A stretch of 64,000 nucleotides of DNA, taken from NCBI GenBank assembly GCA_030062745.1, contig CP099846.1, forward strand, positions 26,557,201 through 26,621,200. The letters run 5' to 3'. The notes under the pieces were generated by a model, which saw only the letters and a list, made by a program, of their open reading frames with translations, was not told the DNA's origin and made no database searches. A program made the translations under genes and the position numbers. Below, one piece after another: positions 35,133 to 46,800 of the stretch; the first letter of the stretch is position 1, and every line of letters begins with the position of its first letter. The DNA is from Capitulum mitella. Its lineage: Eukaryota > Arthropoda > Thecostraca > Pollicipedomorpha > Pollicipedidae.

Positions 35133-36600
35133 TAGCACTTGCAACATTCCTGTACAGTGTGCATGGCAGCCCAAGATGAGAAAATGTGCTGGAACTATAA
35201 TTAACACAAAATAATTAATGTTGCAATGTTGTAATGCTGTTATGCTGCCTGTTGTGATCCATATTTCCCTCACTAATTTCAAATGAAACGTTGAATCTCA
35301 CTGGAAGAAAATGCGTTCCAAATATTCAACAGGCTGATGGGCGGAGTAATCACCATACCAACGCTTCATTAAACCATACACCAACATGCTTCTCTGCATA
35401 CCAATGATTCTTTCCAGTGTGCATGAACCACTGCAACAGTCTTTGGACCCTTCCGCGTTTTGAAAGAAGTACTTCAACCTTTCCTAGAGCACACTGAACG
35501 AGACAACCAATCACCACCACCACCTCGGCCACAAACTCTCATACCACAAGTATACAATCTGAAGAATAATTATCCATGGGGCGTCAAACTCGCCGCATAC
35601 TCTGCAAGCTCTGGGAAAATTTCTAAAGTGAGTGACGTCAATGAAGCTCTCATTGCAGTCTGTCAAACTACCATTTTTAGACTGTCAGGGATAAGGACAT
35701 TTTAGAATGAGTTAACCACTCGTTATGACTTAAAACCACAAAAATAACCATAGCATATTACATCGTATCTAAGACCGAAAGGCAGTACAGTTTTTCACTG
35801 GAACGTCATGAGTAATCGTGAAAGACAGAATCCCATTCAGGATTATACTTGGCAGTATATGAACGCTTACGTCTCTCATAACTTTGAATTATCAGTTATT
35901 CATTACTTCACTGGATAATGCTTCTTTGCCGGATATTTCACACAATCAAGCAGATTTCAAGTAAAATTTGACGTCACATTTCATTTTCTTTCCACAATGA
36001 AACGTTCGGTGCGATGGAGCCATGGACAGGCATTCAAGGATCGTGTTATTGGTGTCATCTCGGATGTAAACTGCATTAGATCTATCGGATCATGATTTCA
36101 ATCATTGGTAGCTTCAGCTGAAATTATGACTGCTTTCACATCTGCTGAAGCAGCAGGTAAGTCTTAAGGAAAACCGTAACACACCGCAAGAGCTTTCATT
36201 CATGTTGCGTCGAGTGGGTTGTTTTGTCCAGAGAATCATCGCCTGTTGGGAGAAGAGCGTACGTCACAGAATCGTTGAGTGATATTCCCACGATCGTAAG
36301 GTTTCTTCTGGCGCTGTCTGGTAGTCCGAGACGCAACGGTTGTGATAGCGCTCCGCTGCAAGCACGTTTCCGAAGTCTGCCTTCCTTGGAATGCATGCAA
36401 CGTAGTACAGATGTGGTGGCTGCGTTCCAATAATGACGCGAGTAAACACTCGCAAAGCTTCAGCTCCTCGGTCCCACCAGCGACCACTTGTTGAACTGAG
36501 GAGGCGTCGAAGCTCTGGAGTTCAAAAAGTTTCTTTTACAGGTAGGAGAAAGAGTGCTGTGTTTGATTTGATGTTGATTTGCAAGGTAAAGGCTGTTAAT
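35133..36600. other. Intergenic DNA; no feature recognised
   Basis: CpG frequency is normal and ORFs are short and unsupported. No gene, RNA or repeat structure seen. Confidence 0.4.
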
Positions 36601-38690
36601 GCTGGATGGAAGTAGTGCACTTTTTGTTGTTAATTTAGGCATTCCGTGAGCAAGAGAACCATCAACAAACATATGGTTCACAGGTTGAGTTGTTTAGATG
36701 CCACATCCTGCCAAATAATAGTCAGTTGTGGTTGAGAAGTGCAAACCCAGACTAAAAAGCATAAGACCTAATGGCTTGGTGGAAAAAGGGCCATGCATCA
36801 CATTTCCACTGGGTGCTTGTTTTCTGGTAAAAATGATAACAATTGCCAAAAGACATTGATGAGGAAAATGCCTGCAATACAGTGATGCGTGATGTTATTT
36901 TAAGATGTAGATTGTAAAAAAAATTGTAGAGTATCATTTCTCTGTCCACCATCATCCAACATGCCACTGTTATGGTTGGTTTCTGGTTAGATTCTCCATT
37001 AACTAATTGTCTTGTGCATTTCCAAGGTTGAGATATTTTGCCCCTCACATCACTACATGTGCTTCTTTAGAAGTAACTGAACTTAATCCAACCTAACCGA
37101 ACCTGACAACCTACCCTACCCTAACCTAACCATCATGTTAAGACTAATTAATCCATTGTCATCAATTTTTATCTTGTACATTAAGGTATCATTTAAGCAT
37201 TCTCAGGGTTAACAAGATTGTTTTGTTAGCTCCAGTTGCATTTGTTTATGGTGCAGTATAACTCAGTGTTTTGGAAATAATAGTGGGAGCATAACTGATT
37301 TCTCATTTAGTATGCTTTTCTGCACAATTCATATAGCAAAAGTGGTCTGCAAGGAGATAATAATGTCAGGATGTAGCCAAAAATATTAATGCTTATGTCA
37401 CACTGCTGTTTTTTGCACTCAAATTTCCATCAGTGTCCAATTGGGAAAAGAAAGGCTGTTAATTGTGGCCTGCAGGGTCATACTGTGAGCTCATTTTAAT
37501 ACTCAGGTTGAGTATTGTGGCAGAGACTGTGATAGCAGGCCTCAGGCCTAGCTGTAACGGAAGGCAGGGGCGTGGATGTGACATTGGCTCTTAAATGCAG
37601 TGCCTTGCTCTGCTCTGCCCTGCACTGAAATATTTGTTTTTTTAGACATGTTCATGAAGTTCAAATAGAGATAAAGGCATGCTAGAAACAATTCATTTCA
37701 ATGCACAAATGTTCTGTTACATTTCTAGATTTTGCCACAGACTGTGGCAGTGTGCAAAGTAGTTGATGGAGGGATAAGTGTTCTCACTTTGGTGTATGTT
37801 GCAGCTTCTCTGGCACACACTGGGTAGCTTTGGTATGCACTGGTGCACACCACTGGGTGTGCATGAGAGAAAGCAGCCAGTGTGCTTGCAAACCGAGTAA
37901 AAGACTGCAAGGAAGTGGCACAAAATCTGCAGTTTGGTGCACATCCGGCACATTTAACTTTCATTGGTGACTTCTTGTGGGTGGAACCATGAGAACTAGT
38001 TAAAAATAAATATTGTGCATAACTGATCAGGAGTAGGTTAAGATGTATTCAGTCTTTTTACCTTGTGAAGGTTGGGTGATGTAGTTCACTAAAATATATG
38101 CCTAACATGATTAATTTGCTTGATAGACCTAGCCACCTGTTTATGTGAAGATATAGGCTAAATGCAATGCAGGTATATGATGAAGATGTTAGAAAACAGT
38201 TTTTCATGGAGTGTTGTCAAATTTGGGGTGGATATATGATTTGCAATGGGCAAAACTTACCTGGTGTTAGGGAACATCCCACTGAAGCATGAGACAGTGT
38301 TTGGTATGTAGGTGCATGGAATGCCAGGTATGTAGGAACATGGGTACACTAACAATAGAGGGGAAAGGCCAGCTCAGAATATGCTTTTCCAAGGGTTGAC
38401 CCTTACCAGGATTTGTCATGTGGCCACCTGTGGAAATAATCAGATGTGAATCACATGCCAGCATTTTTTGTTGGCATTGCTGGTAAATGGTTTGCACTTA
38501 GCTCTGGATTTTGGCACTGCAGTCTGCAAAGAACATGCTACTTCTCTGTCTGTGTAGACTTTTTGCTCTTCATCATCAGTGCAGTAACAGGGCATGTGTA
38601 TATTACAGCCATACATGATGACATTCATTGTGAATGCCAACTTGCATGATATAAGCATTTGATGGTTATTACTTGACATCTTTGAACGCT
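36600..38690. other. CpG-depleted domain 3
   Basis: About seven CG dinucleotides in 2.1 kb and TG/CA-rich. It contains a degenerate CCTAA run near 37080-37130. No supported exon; an unannotated transcript may start here. Confidence 0.65.
37078..37132 (-). repeat. Degenerate interstitial CCTAA (TTAGG) run
   Basis: AACCTAACCGAACCTGACAA and then ACCCTACCCTAACCTAACC. Seven to nine diverged telomere-type units, in opposite orientation to the other arrays. Confidence 0.75.
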
Positions 38691-39143
38691 TACAGCCATG
38701 TATTGCGGAATACAGCGTGCACTTCCCAATCAGCATATAAGCGCAAACGTAAGTTATTACTATCTCAGGCTGCAGATGTGGCCGTGATGTTTGCGAATCA
38801 TATTGTTGCAAACCACATTTTGACAAAAGAAGTGATCTCGTGTAATGCGCATTATTGCTGGAATATGTGACGGTGCGGAACGAAAACGGGGGCGCGATGT
38901 GAACTCCGACAACGATAGATAAGTCATTTTTGGCTCTTCGCCACATGATAAAACAACCGACCGGGTTTCCGTCGGCGAGGAGCCGTGTGCTACCGTTCTG
39001 TGCTCCGGCAAAAGGCGCACGTGGGGCGGAGGTGCTCCTCCCGAGTCGTTGCTTTTTTGTCGGAGGTACACCGGACTGGTGACTCTCGGGACGGATGACG
39101 AGCCCGGCGCTGAGCGGGCAGACCCGGAGGCCGGGGCGGCCGC

Positions 39144-40678
39144 TCACGGCGCCGCCTCGCTCCGGGTCGCCGGCCGGATGCTGGGCAGCCGGGTGGGCGC
39201 GGCGCCGGCGGCGGCGGCCGTCTCGGCCGGCGGCGAGGCGGCGGCCACGGCCGGCAGCCGGCGGCCGACGGCGTCGGCCGGCGTCGCGGCCGCCGCCCGC
39301 CGGCTGCGCTCCAGCGCCAGCTTGGCCAGCAGCCGCAGCCGCCGACGCCGCTGCTGCTGCAGCGCCGCGGCCGTGGCCGGCCGGCTTTGCCGCTCCGCCG
39401 CCGGCGTCGGCGGCGGCCCGGGCCCCGCTCCGGCCGCCGCCGTTGCCGACGCTCCAGCGCCGCTCCAGCGGCGTGGAACCCTGTCCTTCCCGGCTCCGTT
39501 AACCCCGTCGCCTTCGTCGGCTCCAAGTGCTTCGTCGCCTCCGGTGGCTCCGTTGGCTCCGGTGGCTCCGGTGGCTCGGTCGATGACCCCAGCGACTCCG
39601 CTGGCGGCTCCGGCGGTTCCGTCGGTGGCCGCGACCACAGGGCGACCGTTCGGAGGAGGCCCCGCCAGATGGGCCTGGCGAGTTTCGCCTCAGGGTTCTG
39701 GTCCTGTTGAGCGGGTGCAGCTTCTCGTACTCGGCGTCTACGCTTGATTCGCGCCGTGTTGTCTGCTTTTCTTTCCTGAATGGTGATGCTTCACTATTTG
39801 ATCCGGCGGGAACTTTTCTGAGTGGAGTATTTTGAGTTGCAGTGAGTTTGGCCTCTTTTGATCGTTGTTTACGTGGGTGCTGGTCTTGCCTGCTTGCATG
39901 TTGTGACTCCGTTTTCGTTTCCTTTGATTTCTGTTTTGTTTCAGGGTCTGGTTGATCTACCTTTTCGTACCCTTGCGCCTTTTGAAAACCTTTGGAGGCC
40001 GTTGATGGTTGCTTGGCCAAAGATGGTGTTTTCTTGTGTATTCTGATTTTCACGATTTTTATTTTGACTCTCTTTTTGTGGTTTTCCTTTTTGACCTTGG
40101 TTGGTTTGCTTAGGTCACCATCACACGCCGTTTTTGGGTTCTTATTCATCTCGAGTTTTGTTTTCGGGCTGTGTCTGCGGTGGTTGCGCTGGACTGACTC
40201 TTTTGGTCGATTTCTTCTTAACGACTATGCCTAAACCGGCTGCCATGCGAGATATCCTCTTGCCGCGCTTTACGGGGCCTTTCTGCATGGGGTTGGCCGG
40301 TACGTTGCTGCTCTGCTTGGACTTCTGCTCCGAACGGCCACCACTGTCATCTTTCGAGGCGGGCTGTGTGGCAGTTTTCTGTTGATCGTCCTTGAGAGAG
40401 GGTTTCTCCTTCTGCTGGCGGTTCCGAGAGGCTCTCGTTTCCCGCTTCTGTACGTCCCACGGCCGGTCAGCTGCCGCCGCCGCCGGCTGCTCCTGAGCCG
40501 CCGCGTGCCGGGCCGCCTTCGCTGGACAGCCGGCGGTTGGCTCCGGCCGGGGCCGGCTCTCCTGCGGCGCCGCCTGCGAACTGCGGCTCTCTTTGGACGC
40601 CTTCAGGGAGGCGAAGGCGGCCACGGAACGGTGCGCCGGCCGCGCGGGCGCCAGCCGCCGCTGCAGCTTGGTGCCCAT
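39144..40678 (-). CDS. Possible Lys/Arg-rich protein of unknown function, frame broken twice
   Basis: An ATG at 40678 opens MGTKLQRRLAPARPAHRSVA. The coding-like sequence passes through three frames (40678 to about 40167, to about 39661, to the stop at 39144), giving about 510 residues. Each switch equals one surplus base and each can be assigned to a short homopolymer (CCC at 40166-40168, GGGG at 39660-39663). The first part is Arg/Ala/Gln-rich, the middle Lys-rich (KVKKENHKKRVKIKIVKIR), and the end Ala/Gly-rich with LQQQRRRRLRLLAKLALERS. It resembles a disordered nuclear or nucleic-acid-binding protein; I do not recognise a family. A splice site to further exons could replace the 39144 stop. 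Its start faces the CpG-rich region upstream of Rab27. Because GC-rich DNA makes chance ORFs, confidence is limited; the AT-richer, stop-free middle is the best argument for coding. Confidence 0.4.
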
Positions 40679-42650
40679 GGCGGGCCGGCGGGCCGGGCGG
40701 TCGTGGGTCCGGTCGCTCGCCGCCCTGCGATGGTCCGCCGGTTTCTCTGTCCGGCGTCGAGCGGTCCCGTGCCGCTCCCGCCCTGCGCTCTGTCCTGTCC
40801 CTGACGGCCAGAGGCGGTGGAGCGGTCCGTCCGCGGCGCGGCCCTGAGTGGCGGCGTTACCGGCGCTGGTCGGCGCGTCCGCGGGGAGGCCGGTGGTCCG
40901 AGTTCTGCAGCCTGGTCCGCCGAAGGCTGACCCCAGGGCCCGCGGCCGGACCGGACTGCGGCGCGGGTCACGGCGTCTCTCAGTGTGTCCGACCGGCGGA
41001 CTCGCCGGCCCCTGCCCACCCCGTCCGATCGAGCCGAGACGGAGCTCCCTTCCGCCCTGGTGAGTGCTGTCCGGCGCTCTCCGTTGGCCGATGGCGATCT
41101 GTCCGACTGTTCAGCGGCGCCAGATGTGGGGATTTCGCGAAAACCTCTTCTTCGACTCTGGACGTTCTGTTGCCGGAGCTCTCTGCCGGGCGCCGTCCGC
41201 AGTTGTCCGGTGTTGCCGGACGGCCAAACCGCCCGTCCGCCCGCCCTCTTCCCCGTTCGCCCCCGCTCTCTCCGTCCAGGGCGGCGGGCTCGCGCGCTGG
41301 GGGAGCACGGCCGGCCGACTGCGGCCGCAGCTGTGGGCCGGGCCGCGCCGGGCCGGGCAAGCAGTGGCAGGTGTGCAGTCGGCCGATCGACAGTCGGCGC
41401 CGCGTGCGCTCCATCGCCATGTATCTGCTCATCTGAAGGTAGGTGGAGGGCGGCTGGTGTCACCTGCCGCGGGCGTGTCCTTGGCACGGCTGACGGGTCG
41501 GGCGGGGTCCGGTCGGGGTCCGGTCGGGGCCGCCGTTGACTCTGCTGGGCGTGGCTGGTCTGTCCTGTCCCTCTGGGGAGCAGAGCCGCGACTGTGAACG
41601 TTGTTCGCCACTGGGGCGCACGGCGTGGTAGTTAGATCCGTGACCAATCAGTGCTGCCGTCAGAAGACTTTTTTGTTGCATGTGAATGGTGGCCATGAAG
41701 GGTGGCGTAATGGCACTTCGGCACCCACGACTTTCCCTGCTTTGAGGAAACTTCGTGAACGGCGGATAAGCTACTCTTTTTTTGTCAGCTAGACTGGTGG
41801 TAGGTGGTCCAAACGTCAGCGGTTTAACTTTGCGGTTTCTTTCGTGCTCGCGAGTGAACACATCACTGTAGCATAAAGTGTCACGTGGTCGTAGAAGTAG
41901 TATTTTCAAAACTGCCGAGTGGTCGGCGCGGGGAGTAAACAGGCATGATGGTGCTTGTTTGATGATGCTTGGTCACGATGACCTCGAATTCATTTTTGAG
42001 GCGAAGGCCGCGGCCCGCACACGGCACACTGTGCCCGTGAACGGCCTCCCTGTGTGGACAAGCTCGCGGCGCCAGTCGGGTGGACGGCCGGTGGACCCTC
42101 ACGTGACCCTCCTGACTATGTACCCAGCCCTGTCTCTCCGTTCCGTCCCGCCCCGCGCTGGCCGCTTCAGCTGCGTCTCAGCTGGCGGTCGGGGCGGTCG
42201 GGTTCAGGGGGGTGCTGACACATGCCTCCCCCCGGCGTGCTGCACGGCCACATGTGTCTCCGTAACTCGAAATTGGCTGTGCCGCCCGGCCCACCTGTCG
42301 TGGCGCCGACATCTGCCCTCCATCAGCCGGGGCCGAGCGGCAGCCGATGTTTTGTTGCGGCCGGGTTACACGTGCCGCGCGTCGATCGGCCCGTGCCGGT
42401 GCGCGCTGGCACTATTGCCGTCTGTCGTGCGCTCCGCTGCAGGCTGATTGCTGTCGTGCTAATGGAGCCGCGCGGCCGGCCGCGCCGCGTCGTGTCGGGA
42501 AACCGGCGCGCCGTGCATAATTGATGCCGGTCCGGTCCCGGGGCGGGCTGCGTTCGTCGGAAATTGCCTCATTCCGGAGGCGGCGTTTGGCGCCGGCGTC
42601 GGAAGTGGTTGTTTGTGGATGTGCGTCGCGTTGGAGGAGTAGGGACCTCG
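40679..42650. promoter_or_regulatory. CpG-island-like region between the Lys/Arg-rich ORF and Rab27
   Basis: Nearly 2 kb are very GC- and CpG-dense with no protein similarity. It sits between divergent coding regions and probably contains the untranslated first exon and promoter of Rab27. Long ORFs here in several frames are composition artefacts. Confidence 0.5.
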
Positions 42651-43630
42651 CGATAAGCCGTAGCTGACGATTTAGCAGGGGCTCTAGCGGAACGTGCGGA
42701 AAGCCAAAGCCTTAATTAACTTGAAATAGTTGTTGAGCCAGGGCTACAAGTTAAACTCACTTCACGTTTTATTGTGTATTGGAGCTGCAGGTCTGTTCTG
42801 AAGTAGTTTCGTTCCCAAAGGTTGGTTCACGAATAAATGGCGTCTGTGAACTGGTTGCGAGTAAACACTGAATGCTCTGGGTTGGCTGAGTCCGGATTGT
42901 GTTTCATAATGCTGCGTTGCCATCTGTCTGCCATATGCGACTGGAACATACCCCGCGGAGGTCGAGCCGCAAGCTTAATGGTGTTGTAGTTTATGTCCTC
43001 TGCTTGTGGTGCTACTTTATTACGGACGTAGAAACGGGGGGGGGGGGGTATGGTCCCTTACTTTTGAGGGAACTTTGCGCCAGCCCTATGATAGAAAACG
43101 TTCTGCTCCCTCCTCCCACACACGCGCCTTTTCTAGATGTTTCTTCGCCCCTTTACTGTATCGCCAATTTGTGTGTTTCACGATGTGTGTAAAAAAACGA
43201 GCCTTTCAGTGCTTTCACGATGTGTGTAAAAAACGAGCCTTTATCAGTCACGGCTTTAGCATCGCATCTAGTAACTCGACAGGTGTAACAAAATACTGAG
43301 CTTCGAGCTTTAGACTGGAAGATAATCTGGCGTGTTATTAGTAATGGGCGAGATACTTTGCTGGTGTGGCTATGGCGTGTAAATTTTCACTTATCGTAGC
43401 TGCAGTGTACGCGAGTTAGACACCGAGGAATGCGGAGTGAAATTAGAGAAGAGCCGACACGAGAGTGTGCCATGTGGCGTACTGCTATGCGTTTCGATCG
43501 GTGAATATGAGAATTTCATGGAATGTGGCGATGCACAGACGGAGTCAATTTAACTTGCTGCGCAGCGTCACTGCGGCCGCCTCGGCCGACCCGCGGCCGT
43601 CCGCTGACTCCCTCTCCGTCTCCCCTGCAG
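42651..43630 (+). other. Upstream region or intron of Rab27; no further gene seen
   Basis: Moderate GC, a G run at 43027-43036, and two copies of CACGATGTGTGTAAAAAA with CGAGCCTTT near 43180 and 43216 (a 36-bp direct repeat). Ends at the Rab27 acceptor. Confidence 0.4.
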
Positions 43631-43638
43631 AGCTGGCC

Positions 43639-43809
43639 ATGGTGGAGGCGCCGATGGGCACCAGCATCGAGTACGACTACCTGATCAAGTTCCTGGCGCT
43701 GGGCGACTCGGGCGTCGGCAAGACCTCGTTCCTCTGGCAGTACACGGACGGCGTCTTCCACGCGCGTTTCATCTCCACCGTCGGCATCGACTTCAGGGAG
43801 AAGCGGCTG
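43639..43809 (+). CDS. Rab27: Rab27 coding exon 1
   Basis: Encodes [38 protein letters not shown] and [10 protein letters not shown]. Ends CTG|GTGGGT, phase 0. Eight nt of 5' UTR precede the ATG in this exon. Confidence 0.97.
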
Positions 43810-46800
43810 GTGGGTGCGACGGCGGGCCGCCTCCGTGCTTATCCCGGCGCCGGCACAGTGGGGAGGCGCGGCCTGGCGAGGGGTGGGGGAGACATGAGGG
43901 CACCGTCGGACCGACAGCGATACAATACAGGTGGTTGCTCGGGACGGAGTTGAGCGGATCGGAACTGCACGTGGAGGGAGGGCGGAAACGTTACACTCCA
44001 TCCTCGGGTTTGGCGGAGGAAGGTGTCCGGAAATTGCGGAATCATGTTCATCTGACCCACGGATGTCAGAAAGACGTCATCAAGATGCACAGCAGATGGG
44101 GTGCTCACCTTCCCAAATCCTCGGCCCGGCTGCTATTTTAACCGTGCAGAAATGTGACATTGGCGATTGTCACGGTCCACTCCTTGCATTGATACTGTTG
44201 CGCTTGTGTCATCGCTGGTCCCGAGCTGACGCGGATCTCACTCGCCGCCGCCGGCCGTGAGGTCGCCGAGTGCGCACTGACGCGGCGGCCGCCTCCGCTC
44301 CAGCTGTACCGGTCCAAGGATGCTGAGGGCGCGCCGCAGGGCAAGAGTCAGCGGATCCACCTGCAGCTGTGGGACACCGCCGGCCAGGAGAGGTCAGCCC
44401 GGCCCTGGGGGGAAGCAGGGGGCTCAGGCCCGCACGGCGGATCGGGAGGGGCGGAGAAAACGGTCGGGGCAGTCTGGACTGTCTGGACTCGGGAGCGTCC
44501 GATTGCGGTCCCCGGCACCAGCGCTGCTGCTCGTGCACGAAAATCACAGCGAGGGGCGGTCACGGAGACTCCTTGAAAGTAACGGTTATTGTTCAATTTC
44601 GGCAAAGTATTGGATCGTGTCATGGTCCAAATCATGCGTTGGAATTCGGGGTCTCTGATGATGGTTTTCTCCGCTCTTCCAGCTTGTTAGTGGGCAGACT
44701 AACCTTGGCACTAATGGCTTGTGATATCATAGGTTAGGGTGCCGAATACCTTCCCGTCGGTCGTTCACCAAATCTTGGTTTCGTGCGCCCTTTCCCTGAC
44801 GTCCTCTTATGCAATCAGCTTCACTCGGCTGAGCCGCTGACCAGATCACCCAGACCCATTTAGTTTGCATCCCCACATGATATGTTCTTTAAATCTTATT
44901 GAAAGGCTTTCTTTCCCCTGTCGTTTCTTGTCTGCTTGAAATGTTGGTTTTTCTCCCACCCCTTCGTTTCAACCCGTCTTGCTCCCTCTACACCCATTCA
45001 CTTGCATCCACCCACGTGAATGACTGCCTGCCTATAGCTCTAGTCTGCGTTGGGGCGGCACAGCTCCCGGGCGTCGCAGCTAACCGGCGCTAGAACTAAC
45101 CAGCTAACCAGTAGGGCATGGCCTCGCTAGACTAGCCGGCGGAGCGTGTCGTGGCCGCGGCGGCGGCGCCGGCTGCGGGCCGGCGAGCGCCCGCCGCGGC
45201 AGCATGCGCAACTAACGCCCGCCGGGCCCGGGCGGCCGCGCAGGTTCCGCAGCCTCACCACGGCGTTCTTCCGCGACGCCATGGGCTTTCTGCTGCTGTT
45301 CGATCTGAGCAGCGAGCAGTCGTTCCTGTCCATCCAGGGATGGCTGGACCAGCTCAAGGTTAGCGCGCGCGCCGCGGCCGCCGGGCGATCTGGCCGCCGC
45401 GGCCCTGCTTGATGGCGGCCGGCGGGGCAGGAGATCTGCTCGGGCAGACTGGGGCTCACGTTCGGACTGAGAAGACTGGTAGCTGACAGTGTGAATGAAC
45501 CGGAGTGAGAAGAGGGGGGACCACGCACTGACTGCCAAAGCGGTGACCCTGGACTCACTGGGGAGACTGGAAACCTGAGTTGTCCCGAGGGGTAGGAATG
45601 TCGCGGGATCGGGATGCCGGATATTGGGCTGCATACCGGACTTTTGAAACGGAAAAGACTGAGCTGGAAAGCAATATGTCAGAAACTGAAAAATATCAAA
45701 TAAAAAATACTAGCATTTTGTAAATCATTTCCTCTAGCGCTTACAGTTATTGCGAGGTTTCCACACCTTTCATTGTAAAAAATAACAAAGGAAGAATACA
45801 GCGATCATAGCGGAGCTCATCATCTCTGACTTTCGGCAAAAGGAAAAGGCTTCCAGAAAACGCAGAAAGCCATTATAGCACCTTGGTAGACCTGGAATAA
45901 CTGGCGTGATAAGCATTCTATACAAATACTAAGGTTTGTCCATTGAAGTACATTGTCCTTTAATGCATTTGTACAAGAGTATTTGAGACAGATAAAAATG
46001 TTTGGAAAACAGAAAGATGATGACCAGGAAATGGGCTGCTGAACATATGCTGGCTGTTGCTGCACTGCTTTGTGCTTGAGTCCCACCCTTGCAAATTAAG
46101 TGTCAACCTTTCCGAACTAAGAAGGAAAAAATTGTGCTTCAGAGGAACTTTGGGACTACCAGTTACATCGACAATGTAATATAACAAGGCACCTTGCTCC
46201 TGAAACGACTCTGTAGGCAGACATTAGAACATCTCGATCGTACACCCGAAGGCCAAATATCCGGCGATATCCGGCCGGATCACAGAAATATCCGGCCGGA
46301 TACCGGATAATCTCAAACGTCCGGCCGGACTGGATATCCGGTGCATCCCTACCGAGGGGAGTGGAAGCCATACATAAGGAAATTGGAGAGACGCCGAAAA
46401 GGGACCGGGGACTCACCCTGAAATCAATCCAATTCACGTTTGACTTTAGATACTTATCTGGAATCTGGCGAGGAGAAAATTGTGCTACCCAAAGAGAACG
46501 GAAGACAATATGACGGTGTCGTGAAGAAACTGGAGACAACTTTGTAGTGTAATAGCGGGGCAGAGGACTTGCTCCATGTATTCCGGCTGTACCCCTGGTC
46601 ATACTAATTTCATGATGCTTGACATTGTATATGACCACGCTGAACACGTGGAAAGCTTACGCCGTTTTTATAAAGACTGGACTAGACTGAACGTTTGCAG
46701 TTCTACGTCTGTCGCCCGGTAACTTGACCGTGGAGTTAGGCGCCGTCGCTAGCATTACGCGGACCGGCACCGGGCTGACTGATACAGTGGTGGTGGGTGT

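Noticed and set aside
40603..41487. Minus-strand ORF of 294 codons and plus-strand ORFs over the same DNA
   Set aside because: CpG-island composition artefact. Several frames on both strands are open at once.
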